NCBI GenBank assembly: GCA_026225945.1
Contig: JAMJFZ010001815.1
Span: 67,001 to 131,000 of the forward strand
Direction of reading: 5' to 3'
DNA from: Cricetomys ansorgei
Lineage: Eukaryota; Chordata; Mammalia; Rodentia; Nesomyidae
DNA length: 64,000 nucleotides
Position 1 is the first letter of the stretch. The number at the start of each line of letters is the position of its first letter. The translations under genes were made by a program, and so were the position numbers. Positions 1 to 10,273 of this stretch are shown here, one piece after another. The notes beneath the pieces were generated by a model that worked only from the letters and a program-made list of their open reading frames with translations, was not told the origin of the DNA and did not search any database.

Positions 1-1419
1 TTCCAGGCCGGCCTCACAGCATGGCTCCACGGAGACCATCTGAGCACAGGACACAGAAGGAGCTCCCTCACTGTCCCTCCAGCTTCACCCAGCCCTTCCC
101 TGGTCCCCCATCCCCCTGCTTCTCCATAAAGAACTTCATCATTTTCTGGTGTCTCTGCATGTCTGTGGGGGATGAGGGGACTTGGTAGGACACTCTCAGA
201 TGTCTTAGAGCCTTCGGGTTGGTTTTGAGGAGGAGGAGTGGGGAAGTGGCTAGGACGGATGGGTGCTCCAACTTTCCCTTGGTTCTCATTGTGGCTTTTC
301 TAGCCAAAGATCGTGAAGGGCTGGTTGCAATGGTGAAAGGTTTTTTTTTTTCCTAGGGGCCTTTAATAACTTCTGTTTTGTGTCCTCTCAAAGCCAGGTG
401 GTGTGTGTGATGGGAAGAGTGTGAGGGTGAGTGTCTGGAGCTCCAGTCCAATGGTGAGGTTCCCTGTAGAGCTTATGACAGATGGTGGTCACCTGGTGCT
501 ATGGTAGGATTGGGGAGGGGAGTCTATTCAGGGTACAGGCACATGACCAAGACAGCAAGATATGGGCACCTCGCCCTGGAGATTAGGGATGTGTCATGAT
601 CCTTCTCTGCATTTCTGACATATCCTGTTCATGTGGGAGTCTTATCTCTAGGGAATATCAATGTCTGCACATTCTAACACTATGAGTACAGTTTCCCAAA
701 ATCACCCTTGGATTTTCCTCAGTACTGCCATGAACCAAGTATAATCAGGGGCTCTTTCCTCTTGGAAGAGGAATAAACACATCCAGATTTTCCTGGATAC
801 CATGGAACTTCCTCTGAGACCTGTAAGAAATGGCCTTCCAATGCCTCCGTCTCCTCCACCTCTTTCATGTAGTGCTACCCACAGCTTGGGCCATACAACT
901 GTCATAGTCTGCTTCCAGTCCTGTCCCTGCGCTTTGACTAGTTTTTTATATCTGTGTTAATTTTCATCTTCTGCATAAATAAGTTCCTCTCAGGAGGATT
1001 GGAAAATCCACTAATCTATGGGTATACCTATAAGCCACTAGCAGTCAACCCAACACTATGTCCATATAGCAGAATAGCAGTGGTTTCTCTCCTAGGGTCT
1101 AGGACCAGTATAGCCACAGGTTCTTTATCATGATATCAGTGCCTAATATGAGTTTTACCAATTGGAGCAGAATTTAAATCTAATCAGAAAGTGAGTGGTT
1201 ACTCCTATGATATTCATGCCACTACTGCAGTAGGTAGCCTAAGCAGAATGACTGGTTATAGAGCAGTAAAATAGGCAGGATCCCTCACCCATAACACTGA
1301 ATGCAACATTTCTCTTTTGATAAAACAACTGATAAAAACAATAGGCTCTTCATGCTGTGAGGACCTTATATCTTTAGATCTTTGCAGAAAGTATTTATCT
1401 TGTCTAAAAGTTTTGTGAT
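1..1419. other. Intergenic stretch, no gene recognised
   Basis: No exon, splice-flanked ORF or family motif could be supported here. The part from about 1150 to 1250 resembles old rodent interspersed repeat sequence, but I could not name the family. Short open frames are not supported by any recognisable protein similarity. Confidence 0.4.
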
Positions 1420-1972
1420 GGAGTGTGTAGGATCTTTTAAACATGGAGTCATGATATCTACAAACAGGGATAATTTTCTTTCATTTCTATTTATATCTTT
1501 TTTATTTCTTTCCCTTGTCTTATTGCTGTATCTAAGTCTTCTGGTAGAATAAGAGGGCAGAGAGTGGGGACCATTGGCTCATTCCAGATTTCAGAGGAAA
1601 TCCTCTCTGTCCTTCCACATTTATATAATGACTGCTGTAGGTTTCTCATATATAATTCCCATTGTGTTGATATATGTTCCCTCTATTCTTGGTTTCTTCT
1701 GGGCTTTTATCATGAAAAGATATTTTACTCTGTCAAAGGCATTTGGCCTCAGTTGATAGAATCATGTTGCTTCTGTCCTTAAGTCTATAGTGTACTGAAT
1801 TACTCTTATTGATCTGTGTCCATTGAACCAACCTTGCATTCCTGACATATGATTATCTAAATGAGTTTTTGAACTCATTTTGCAAGACTTCCATACAGAA
1901 TATTTTCATCTACATTTATTAAGTAAATTAGACTATAGTTTATTTCTGTGTTGTGTCCTTTGTGGGGCTGTC
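1420..1972 (-). mobile_element. L1 LINE ORF2 fragment, antisense (first part)
   Basis: The plus strand reads as the complement of the L1 reverse-transcriptase region, a T-rich sequence typical of rodent L1 inserted on the minus strand. Many indels break the frame, so it is an old, dead copy. The same L1 resumes at about 3036, so roughly 1.06 kb was inserted into it later. Confidence 0.65.
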
Positions 1973-2610
1973 CTAGAACTAAGAGGGGGTTGAAGCATGC
2001 TTTGAACCCCAGAATTCTCACCCTGAGAGCACAAGGCATTCGGCTGTTCCCTTTCTCTTACTCTGACAAATCCCAGCTAGTTCCTACGCTGCCACTGATA
2101 AGATCCTGCCTCTCCAAGGTATGTGGCTGGGTTAACGTTTACCTGACCACTGCCGCAGGAGAGCCTTGGGCTGGGCTTCTCTTCTCCCATATGACCTTAT
2201 AATGTCTCTTCCTTTGGCCCCTGTGAGATTTCTGTCTATGCAAAGGACGTTTCCTCAGGACTTTGGCCTCAGCCAATGACAATATGATCACCCAGGTCTG
2301 GTTGTGAGCCCATTACATGCAAATGGAGCTGTCCTAGTATCACTGCCTTAACCAATGGCCCTTCCCTCTCTACCCTATAAATGCAATTCCTCTTGCTTCA
2401 GTAAACTGAGTTGGTTCACTGAAAACTGTCTCCCAGGAAGTCTGTTTCCTGCTGGCTTTCAGCCTCTGACCAAACACCTGCCCGGACCCGTGGACCTGCC
2501 TCTCTTCTTAGGAGCTGAGCTAGTGGCCAATGACTTAGCTACCTGTGGGGAGGGGAACAGACAAAAGAATCCACAGTCCTTTTCCAGTTTTCACAAAGAG
2601 GTAATACTGG
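1973..2610 (+). mobile_element. Solo LTR-like insertion inside the L1
   Basis: This block interrupts the L1. It has promoter features of a retroviral LTR: two CCAAT-type motifs (near 2272 and 2351), a TATA-like CTATAAATG near 2375 and pyrimidine-rich sequence after it. No internal retroviral genes follow, so a solo LTR is the simplest reading. Family and exact ends are not certain; a gammaretrovirus/ERV1-type LTR is my guess from the promoter layout. Confidence 0.45.
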
Positions 2611-3035
2611 CTGTGCTGGCTAGTTTTATGTCAACTTGATATTAGTTAGCATCATATTAGAGGAGGGAGCATCAATTGAGAAAATCGCAGCCATAAGATC
2701 ATGCTGTAAGCAGACAAGCCTGTAGAGCATTTTCTTACTTAGTGATTGATGGGGGAGGGCTGGTGGGGAGGGCCCAGCCCATTGTGGGTGGTGCCATCCC
2801 TGGGCTGTTGGTCCTGGGTTCTACAAGAAGGCTAAGCAAGTCATGGGGAGCAAGCAGTAAGAAACAGTCTTCCATGGCCTCTGCATCAGCTTCTGCCTCC
2901 AGGTTCCTGCCTTGTTTGAGTCCCTGTCCTGATTTCCTTTGATGATATGGAAATATAAGCCAAATAATTCCTCTTCTTCCCAATTTTCTTTGGTCATGGT
3001 ATTTCATCTCAGCAATAGAAACCTTAACTGAGACA
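2611..3035 (+). repeat. Dispersed rodent LTR-like repeat (MaLR-style)
   Basis: This is a member of a common rodent repeat that recurs in this window in reverse orientation at 7805-8165 and 54000-54345, and split by an LTR element at 10150-10273 / 12309-12415. It ends with a CAGCAATAGAAACC-type terminus. The layout resembles ERVL-MaLR LTRs, but the family name is inferred from memory and should be treated as tentative. Confidence 0.6.
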
Positions 3036-3215
3036 CTGGCTTTGTGGAATGAGAGTGGCAGTGTCCATTCCCTTTCTACTTTATGGACCAGTTTGAACAG
3101 CATTGGTGCTATCTTCTTTAACTTTTTGGTAGAATTCAACAGTGAATCCACCTGATTCTGAATTTTTCTTTGTCGGAAGCCTTTTTATTACTGTTTAATC
3201 TCAATGACTGTTAAG
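3036..3215 (-). mobile_element. L1 LINE ORF2 fragment, antisense (continuation)
   Basis: The complement of the L1 reverse-transcriptase region picks up here where the segment ending near 1972 stops. The two pieces are adjacent in an intact L1, showing a single element split by the block at 1973-3035. Its upper edge at about 3215 abuts the lipocalin relic. Confidence 0.6.
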
Positions 3216-3339
3216 GCTCTGTCCCCCTGCACGAAAATGAGCACAGCTGGAAAGTTCCTGCCACCCCAGTGAGCACCAACCCAGAGCATGGCAGGTGGAC
3301 CTCCAGTGCTCGGGTCAGCAATGCTGTGGGCATCATCTC

Positions 3340-4550
3340 ACTATTATGGAAGGACCTGGCATGCTGCCAAGATACAGGATGACTAACTAAGTTTGTGGGT
3401 CTGCAGGAGGTGATGAAGCTTGAGGAACATGGAATGGAGAGCAGAGACAGAAGACTCACCTGACATTCATCCTGAATTCCAGAACCCTAAGTTTGTTTCT
3501 GCCAAAGGTGAAGGGCAACAGTGGGCTGGACTTCTCTTTGCGGGAATAGGCATGTTTCCTGCCCAGCAAGCTATGTATCACTTTCCTAGGAGATAGAGAC
3601 GAAGTCATCCCTGAGCAGGACATCAGAGTTAGAAGGAACCAGGTGAAGCGGTTCTAGGCTAGAGCTAAATTAGGGATGGAGACCAAAGGGTCTTAGATAG
3701 GTCTCAGTGAAGGCTGGAGAAATCTGAAACAATGGAGGATCAGAAGCCTTGTTCATTACCAGCTCTTCAACATCAGCAGATAGCACCAGGAAAAACTGAG
3801 GCAAGGTTCTCCTGAGAGGGACTCTGATCAGGATTCTATGAAAAGTCAGCATCCTAAGCAGCCCAGAGAAAAGAAAAAGTCACCTAAAGGACCAGGTCAC
3901 CTTTTTAGAAGGGTGATTAGAAGGAAGAGGCAGGAGAACAGAGATTGGGTCAGAGGAGACAAAGCTCTCTAGAAATGACCAGTCATGGGCAGATAGCTAG
4001 TGGACCTCTTTGATAACCTGTTACCCTGGTGGGGTGTGGCCAGACCAAGGGTCTGGTGCCTGCCACCTTCCCCTGCTGGCTTCAGTCTCTCTAAGTATTT
4101 GTACACTAAAACCTTCTCTTAGAACCAAGTGGCAGTGCTGTCCCTGTCCCCACAGGATGGGACAGTCATGGTGGTCTCTACTTCATGACCCCTACCCCAG
4201 CCTCAGCTCCAGCTTCTGATTTGTTCCTCATTCTGTTTTCAACCTTGACCTCAATTTTTCTGTGTGTCTAGGGCTTCAGGACCAAAAGGCCTAAGATGGC
4301 TGACACCTGTCTCTTTGTAATGACACAGGAGGATCCAGATCAGGAGTTTGGGGTGGAAATGGCAGAGAGGAAAGATGGGTACCCTAGGGCTAGGTAGCCA
4401 AGAACATGACTAGCAAGTGAACAGTCACCTGACAGAGACATGGAGGACTTGTCCTCATCCTGTGGAAGGCATGACTTTGAGATGGATGGTCCCACAAGCT
4501 GGACTTGTCACTAGAGGGAGTCAGGGTATATGGACACTTGTTGGGATCCA
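3340..4550 (-). pseudogene. Lipocalin relic (exon 2 and intron 1 of a third tandem copy)
   Basis: At 3460-3594 the minus strand matches exon 2 of the two lipocalin genes at 15.4-18.9 and 22.0-26.5 kb, with recognisable fragments WAGNMPIP and VLEFRMN and a GT donor. It is broken. The tryptophan codon of the GKWY motif is TGA, and a frameshift separates the two halves. Sequence above it up to about 4550 aligns loosely with intron 1 of the 24.8-26.4 kb gene, and short stretches down to about 3340 resemble intron 2. I found no exon 1 or exons 3-6; the 3' side meets an L1 fragment at about 3215. It is a dead tandem duplicate older than the intact pair. Confidence 0.75.
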
Positions 4551-5659
4551 TATTACCCAGACTATGGAAGCTTCAGCTTGATAAGGATCCTGGGCCTCCG
4601 TTGTTGGGAAATTGGAATTCCTTAACTGCTTTGCCCCTTTCTCATCTTTACTGTATGGTGACATAAGTCTCTCATCAATAATAAGATCTGCATAGCCTAA
4701 TAGTAATATCCAAATTAATCCTTGAGCCAGACACTGCTGACTGGAATGGAACACAGCCATGCTATTCAAAAGTAAATTGCAATCACCTCCAGACTTCCAA
4801 GTCCTGGCATGTGAGAGCTACCCAAGTTTATTGCAAGTGCATCATAAAACCATTCCTAGAGTAAATTCTGATCTTCCCAGAAAGAGATAAGCCTTAATGG
4901 ATAGAAGCCAGAGAGTTTAGTTAGAGAGTTAGTGCACCTGAAGAAACAAATAAAGAGTTCGTCCTTAACTCGTTCCCTCAGTCAATAAAGAGCATAGCAG
5001 GCCTGCACTGACCTAAAAGTAAACTTTCCCAGGACTTAAAAAAGAAAGCTTCCTGGGCCAATAACAACCAATAGATAGGATCGGAAATCCATAGCTGTGA
5101 CTCAGGAAAAATAAATATGTTCCAAGGAGCTAAAAAACAAAATAAAACTCTCCTCTGGTGCCTACATGTCCTTTGCCCTATTTGACCTAGGTAATTGGAA
5201 GTTACCTAGGAAATTCAGCCAGCATGGCATCTGGCAGTCCCTAATTGACCATTGTGCCATGTTATGTGGTCTCTGTTGATAATTACAAACTTTAAAGCTT
5301 GCAGCTACAGAAAAAAGGACACCTCTTATCTACACCAGCTTCTTCTGAAATGTGTCTGACACTTGCATTCCATTAGAGAAACATTCCTGCAGTTTGCTAC
5401 TTAAGTCACAGAAAAGTCTTGGTCAAAGGGCAAACGGACAGGAGAAACGAGGCAAATGAACTAACTGAGGAGAATAGATTGAATGGCCAAGTAATTGAAT
5501 TGCTGGCTTAGAGAAACTTTGTATTATTCCCTTAATGTGTACATTGTTATTTTAATTTTACTCTTTATTTTCTTTATCCTTCTTTGTTTTTACTATTAAG
5601 AAATGCTTTTTCGTGTCATAATCATACATAAGGCATATTCTATGCGTGTCGTTAAAGTG
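4551..5659. other. AT-rich intergenic stretch, no gene seen
   Basis: No exon or known family recognised. CCAAT-like and AATAAA-like motifs near 5060-5140 hint at further decayed LTR sequence, but not strongly enough to define an element. Confidence 0.35.
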
Positions 5660-6235
5660 CATTAAGCATGCTGTGGTGAGCCCCCAAGACTCTGGGCCTA
5701 GATTCTGTCGTGAGCCTCTGGCTATGTGCCTATTCATTTATTGGGAGTTTCTCTGAGCAAAACTGAGTCATTAAATTTACTGCCGGGAAGTCAAAGATAT
5801 CCTAAAGGAACATTCCTTCTCTGGCTAAACATTCAGCTCCATCGAGAGAAACCATTGCCCTAAGTAAGCATTTAGCACCATCAAGTGAGGCTATTGTCCT
5901 TGAGAAGCATCTAACTCCACCTAGAGAAGCTATTTCCTTGAGTAATCATCCTGCTCCAGCAACACATGATGTCTTAAGGCGATTGATACACTTGTTGTAT
6001 ACCTGTTGAATTCCTTGTCATCATTAACTTTGTAACTGCACGTAGACCCTTGAGAAAAAAGTGTATAAAAACTGAGACAAAAATTAAACTTTAGTTCCAT
6101 TCCATCTGAGCTTAATGATACCTTGTGTGCCTGGTCTATCCCCTTCCTTTTTTGTCTCTTTTCCCCTTTCCTCATAATGCCCCTCAGTCCCACCTCCCAT
6201 TCAGGTACTTTCCAACCTGTCAGGCCAGTCCTGAC
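5660..6235 (+). repeat. Possible decayed LTR
   Basis: A TATA-like GTATAAAAACT lies at about 6062, followed by an ATTAAA-type signal and a pyrimidine-rich tract. That order resembles a plus-strand retroviral LTR promoter and polyadenylation region. There are no internal genes and no clear target duplication, so the call is tentative. Confidence 0.35.
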
Positions 6236-6435
6236 AGCGTGCCAACTAGGGTCCCATAGAAGAGTGAGGTACTGTGCTCACTTGTCATAGCTTTCATTGT
6301 TTATCCTTCTTCGTGGAGACTGAGGAACCCATCGCAGAGACTAGAGCCAGACTCGACCCCCGCAGACACTGGCCTTGACTCTGGAGCTGTTAGACCAGGT
6401 CAGCTTAACCTCCAGGATGGGACATCAAAGATCAG

Positions 6436-6500
6436 GAAAACCAGCCTTGCAGTGGTGACATACGCCTTTAATCCCAGCACTTGGGAGGCAGGAGCAGATG
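6436..6500 (+). repeat. B1 SINE fragment
   Basis: The B1 landmark CTTTAATCCCAGCACTTGGGAGGC is present in its left half; the right half is lost. Confidence 0.75.
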
Positions 6501-7384
6501 TCAGGATCAGCAGAAGCTTCTTGAGTCCCAGAGCAGAGAGCAGCAGGTTCAGCCAGGTGGTCAGCAAAAGGAGCTTCATGGCTCCCAGGTCAGCTCTGTG
6601 ATCCTGGCCTTTCTGTTGCCACCAAGGCTTATCTTATGCAAGGTGGATCTGAAGGCTGGGACACACAGACACATGCCCCAGACCTGTACAAATGTTTCCC
6701 TCGCTGCCCTCTGGATGATGTCACTATTAGGTTTGCATAGAAGTGAATGGATGGAAGGCATTAAATATTAAATATCAAAATTAGCTTTCATGGGTGCTTT
6801 TGTCCTGAGGAAACCTTCTACAAGAGAGATTATTATCAGAGTGGAAAATGCCTGACCTAAAGCACTTCCTAGAAGCAACCCAGTGAACCCTGGTCCTAAG
6901 GTGTTTCCTTAAGCCCCATTCTCATCGAAATCATAGTTGGAAATCCTCCCCACCCCTCTTAGACCTTCTAGCATTGTGCATATTTGCCCAGCCTCTCTCT
7001 GAACCCCTCCCTGGGTGTCTGACATGGCCCAGCAGCTGTCTGCCCCCTTCCCCCACAGTGAGCTGAGTTCCTCCCTTTCCTCTCCAACACACTAGCTCCC
7101 GTGTCCTCTGTCCACTTATGAGGACTCTGCAGACCTTGCTGGATCTCTCTACCATAGCTCTACTTCCCACCCACCTTCAGCACAGCGCTTCTAACATCCT
7201 GGAAGCCTTCTTCATCCAGGACTGCCTCTTCTTTCTTCCTTTCCTTCTACTTCCACCAAATACCGGGAGGGTCCAAAAGATAGGCCACTCACTGAGCCCC
7301 CCAGTGTCCTCTGATTCCTTCCTTCACCCTCCTTTCTGCTCACAGACTCAGTGTCTTGGGGCAACTGCATTTCATGCACCATTG
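6501..7384. other. Intergenic stretch, no gene seen
   Basis: Mixed sequence with a C/T-rich part at 6950-7330 on the plus strand. No splice-supported coding exon or RNA gene could be recognised. Confidence 0.35.
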
Positions 7385-7690
7385 CACCTGTGAGTATGTA
7401 GGACGTGTGTGTGAGCATGCATATATGTGTGCCGACTTGTCTCTATCTACATAGGTAAATGTTGAGGCATCTGCACATGTGTGTAAGCAGGTCCATCTGT
7501 GCTTTGTGGCTGTCTCTGTGTGCATGTGTCTCTCTGTGTGTGCATTTGCACTTCATTGTCAACATTCACAAACATGTGCGTGTTGTGTGTTATCGTGTGT
7601 TCATGTCTACATGTCCAAGCATGTGTCTACATATCTACATTCATGTGTGTGCATCATATGATCGTACATGTTTGTGTATGTATGGACACT
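7385..7690. repeat. Degenerate TG-rich repeat
   Basis: About 300 bp dominated by imperfect TGTG, TGTGTGCA and ATGTGTG units. Open frames here on both strands are Cys/Val/His-rich products of the repeat and are not genes. Confidence 0.7.
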
Positions 7691-7804
7691 GTGGCTGTCA
7701 GCCGTGTAGTAGAGGTAAATTCTAGAACATCCCATCTCCACTGCAGCTCTTACTCCTTGGGAGGATCACTCTATACCCACCAGGCCAAGAGCATTCCTTG
7801 ATCC

Positions 7805-8165
7805 CTTTGTTTCAGTTCTATCTCTATTGCTGTGGTAAAAACACTTTGACCAAAAGCAACCTGGGGCGGGGGACTTATTTGGCTTACACTTCTAGGTCAT
7901 AGCCCGCCGTTGAGAGCAGTCAAAGCAGGAACTCAATTAGAAACTTGAACAGAAAAGATGGAGAAAAGCTGCTTGCTGGCTCACACAGACTCATTTGCAG
8001 CTAGCATTCTAATGTAGCCCAGGACCACCTCTCTAGGGGATGATGTCACCCATATAGGACTGGGCCCTCCTATATTAATTAGCAGTTATGACACTCCCCA
8101 CAGACATGTACACAAGCCAATCTTGATTAGAACACTCTCCTCAGAGGAACCTAGGCTGTGTTAAA
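7805..8165 (-). repeat. Dispersed rodent LTR-like repeat (MaLR-style), reverse copy
   Basis: It begins with TTCTATCTCTATTGCTGTGG and continues through the AAAAGCAACCTGGGG landmark, the reverse orientation of the repeat at 2611-3035. The middle is diverged. Confidence 0.6.
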
Positions 8166-8189
8166 GTTAAACTTAGTTAGTGAGATAAT

Positions 8190-8400
8190 TCCTAAGAGAA
8201 CAAACGTTGGAGAGATTTCAGCTTAGGAGAGTGTAAAAAGAGGCTGTGAAGATTTTTACCTTTCTCTTTTCTGCATTAAGGCCGCTTGTAAAAGCGGTGA
8301 TGATTTCTATCTTTCCTTCTCCTTCCCTAAACTGAGGGTAAAAGATTGTAGCTTACTGCTACACTCCCTGAGGCAAGTTAAAGCCAAGTAGAACACCTTG
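8190..8400 (+). mobile_element. LTR fragment related to the ERV at the right end
   Basis: The stretch containing GAGGCTGTGAAGA, ACCTTTCTCT and CTAAACTGAGGGTAAAAGA aligns with the part of the 60719-61278 LTR downstream of its TATA box, read on that LTR's own strand. The promoter half is absent, so this is a truncated copy of the same LTR family in plus orientation. Confidence 0.6.
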
Positions 8401-8804
8401 CCATGCTTCTTAACTGCTTGTGGTATGTGTACCACACAGGGCCATGACAGCTCAGGAGCCACTTCTAGAGACCCTGCCCATCTCCAGGAGGGAAAAGGAT
8501 GTCTGCCTTTGGGAACTTGCTGGGCATGTACTGCTCACTTGAGACCCCAGAAACTTCACAGAAATATCTAGCTAGAGTCAGAAGCACTGCCCATGAAGCC
8601 ACTCCTGTCCAGTCCAGTGCCACACACAGCAAATGACAGTGCTAGAGCAAACACAGTGATCTGCCAGAGGGAGCTTGTGTCTGATGGATGTCCTAGACAA
8701 AAGATCAAGGGCTCTCATCTGAAATACTGCTTCCCTTTTATTTTTCTAGAAATGAATTTCCTTCATATAATCAGAATAATTGTTCAAAAAGATGCCCTAG
8801 TCCC

Positions 8805-8952
8805 CAAGTGGTGGTGACACACGCCTTTAATACCAGCACTTGGGAGGTAGAGGCAGCCAGGGCTTGAGTTCAAGGCCAGGCTGGTCTACAGCTCAAGTTC
8901 CAGGACAGCCAGGGCTACACAGAGAAACCCTGTCTTGAAAACCCGCCCCCAA
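8805..8952 (+). repeat. B1 SINE
   Basis: Near full-length: CGCCTTTAATACCAGCACTT, then GGCCAGGCTGGTCTACA and GGGCTACACAGAGAAACCC landmarks, ending in a short A-rich tail. Confidence 0.9.
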
Positions 8953-9504
8953 GAAAAGACACTCAAGCCCTTGTCCCAGCACCTGCAGGTAGCTGATACT
9001 GTGAACTCACACCTCTACCACATTTCCTGTCAAGGGTCAAGTAAAACCGAAGTGGTGACCTAGTTCCTGGAGTCCTCCAAGGCCATGAGCCTGCATGACA
9101 GTCATTTCCCTCATCGCAATTGTTGGAGAAGATGAATGTCTCTTATAGGGTAGGGATCTAAAGAATTAACACACAATCAAACAGCCCAGCAACTGCAGTC
9201 CTGTGAGGATCTCCACAGAAGCAAGACCCATAAACACCGCCACTCTATAATAGTTTGTAATGGGGAGTTCTTTAGCACTGTGCAAATACCTGACAAATGG
9301 TTTAACAGGAGACCTGGATGTGAAGCTTCAGAGAGCTCCATGTTAATCAGTTATACCTCAATCACATAAATGTCACATTTTTGGAGGGGTGTGATATTAT
9401 TCTTCAGTTTTGAAAGACACTAGGGCAAACATGGTAAAAAAAAAAAAAAAGTGTGCTGTCTGGTTACATCCCAGGACAGCACATTGGTCCACAATTAAAA
9501 TAAA

Positions 9505-9672
9505 GATGATGAGACAGAGGGATGACCTAGCAAGAAAGGCTCTTTCTGCTCTTCTGGAGGAAAGGATCCACTGCTCCCTTCTGGCAACTTCAGGCACCTG
9601 CACACATATGCCATGCATTCACATGGACACACATATATACATGTAAATAAAAATAAATCTTTAAAATAAAAG
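9505..9672 (+). repeat. B2/B3-type SINE
   Basis: It is tRNA-derived, with a CA-rich body of cacaca/catgcattcacatgg type and an AAATAAAAATAAATCTTTAAAA tail typical of the B2 superfamily. The head is diverged. Confidence 0.65.
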
Positions 9673-9689
9673 GATTAATTTAAAATGAG

Positions 9690-9918
9690 AGTGAGCATAT
9701 ATTTTCATTATTACTTTGTTATGTGTATGACTGTTTTGTCTACATGTATGTCTGTGTACCACGTGCATGCCTGGTACCTATGGAGGTCAAGAAAGGGTTG
9801 GATCCCCTGAAACTGGAGTTATAGCAGATGTGAGCCACCAAGTGGGAGCTGATAATCAAACCTGGGTCCTCTGCAAGAGTAGCCAATGCTCTTAACCACC
9901 TAGCCATCTCTCCATTCC
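9690..9918 (-). repeat. B3 SINE
   Basis: Reverse-oriented B3 landmarks: TGGAGGTCAAGAAAGGG, GGATCCCCTGAAACTGGAGTT, and the terminal CTCTTAACCACCTAGCCATC that is the complement of the tRNA-like head. Confidence 0.85.
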
Positions 9919-9924
9919 CGAGAA

Positions 9925-10147
9925 AATATTTTAAAGATGTGTTTTATGTGTGTGTGAGTGTGTCTGTGTGTTTGTGAGAGAGAATGCAACCATGTGCACG
10001 AGTACAGTGCCCAGGGAGGCCCACAGAGGGCTCTGATCCCCTGGAGCTGGAGTGACAGGTGATTGTAAACTGTCTGACGTGGGTGCTGGGAACCAAACTC
10101 AGATCTTCTAAAAGGGCACCACTGCTCTTAAACTGCAGAGCCGCCTA
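9925..10147 (-). repeat. B3 SINE
   Basis: A second reverse B3 directly abutting the previous one, with CCCTGGAGCTGGAGTGACAG and the CTGGGAACCAAACTCAG and CTCTTAAACTGCAGAGCC landmarks. Confidence 0.85.
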
Positions 10148-10149
10148 TC

Positions 10150-10273
10150 CAAGCCTATCAGTTACCTTTCTTATACAGCTCAGATCCACCTGTCTACGGG
10201 TGATTACCCAGAGTTGGTTGGACCCTCCCTCATCAATTGGCAATCAAGAAAATGCCCTATAGGTATGCCCACA
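10150..10273 (-). repeat. Left half of a dispersed rodent repeat split by an LTR element
   Basis: This matches the reverse of the 2611-3035 repeat up to GGTATGCCCACA. The same repeat continues without loss at 12309-12415, so the LTR element between the two inserted into it. Confidence 0.6.

Noticed and set aside
7385..7801. Cys/Val/His-rich frames of 60-100 codons
   Set aside because: They are produced by the TG-rich repeat.
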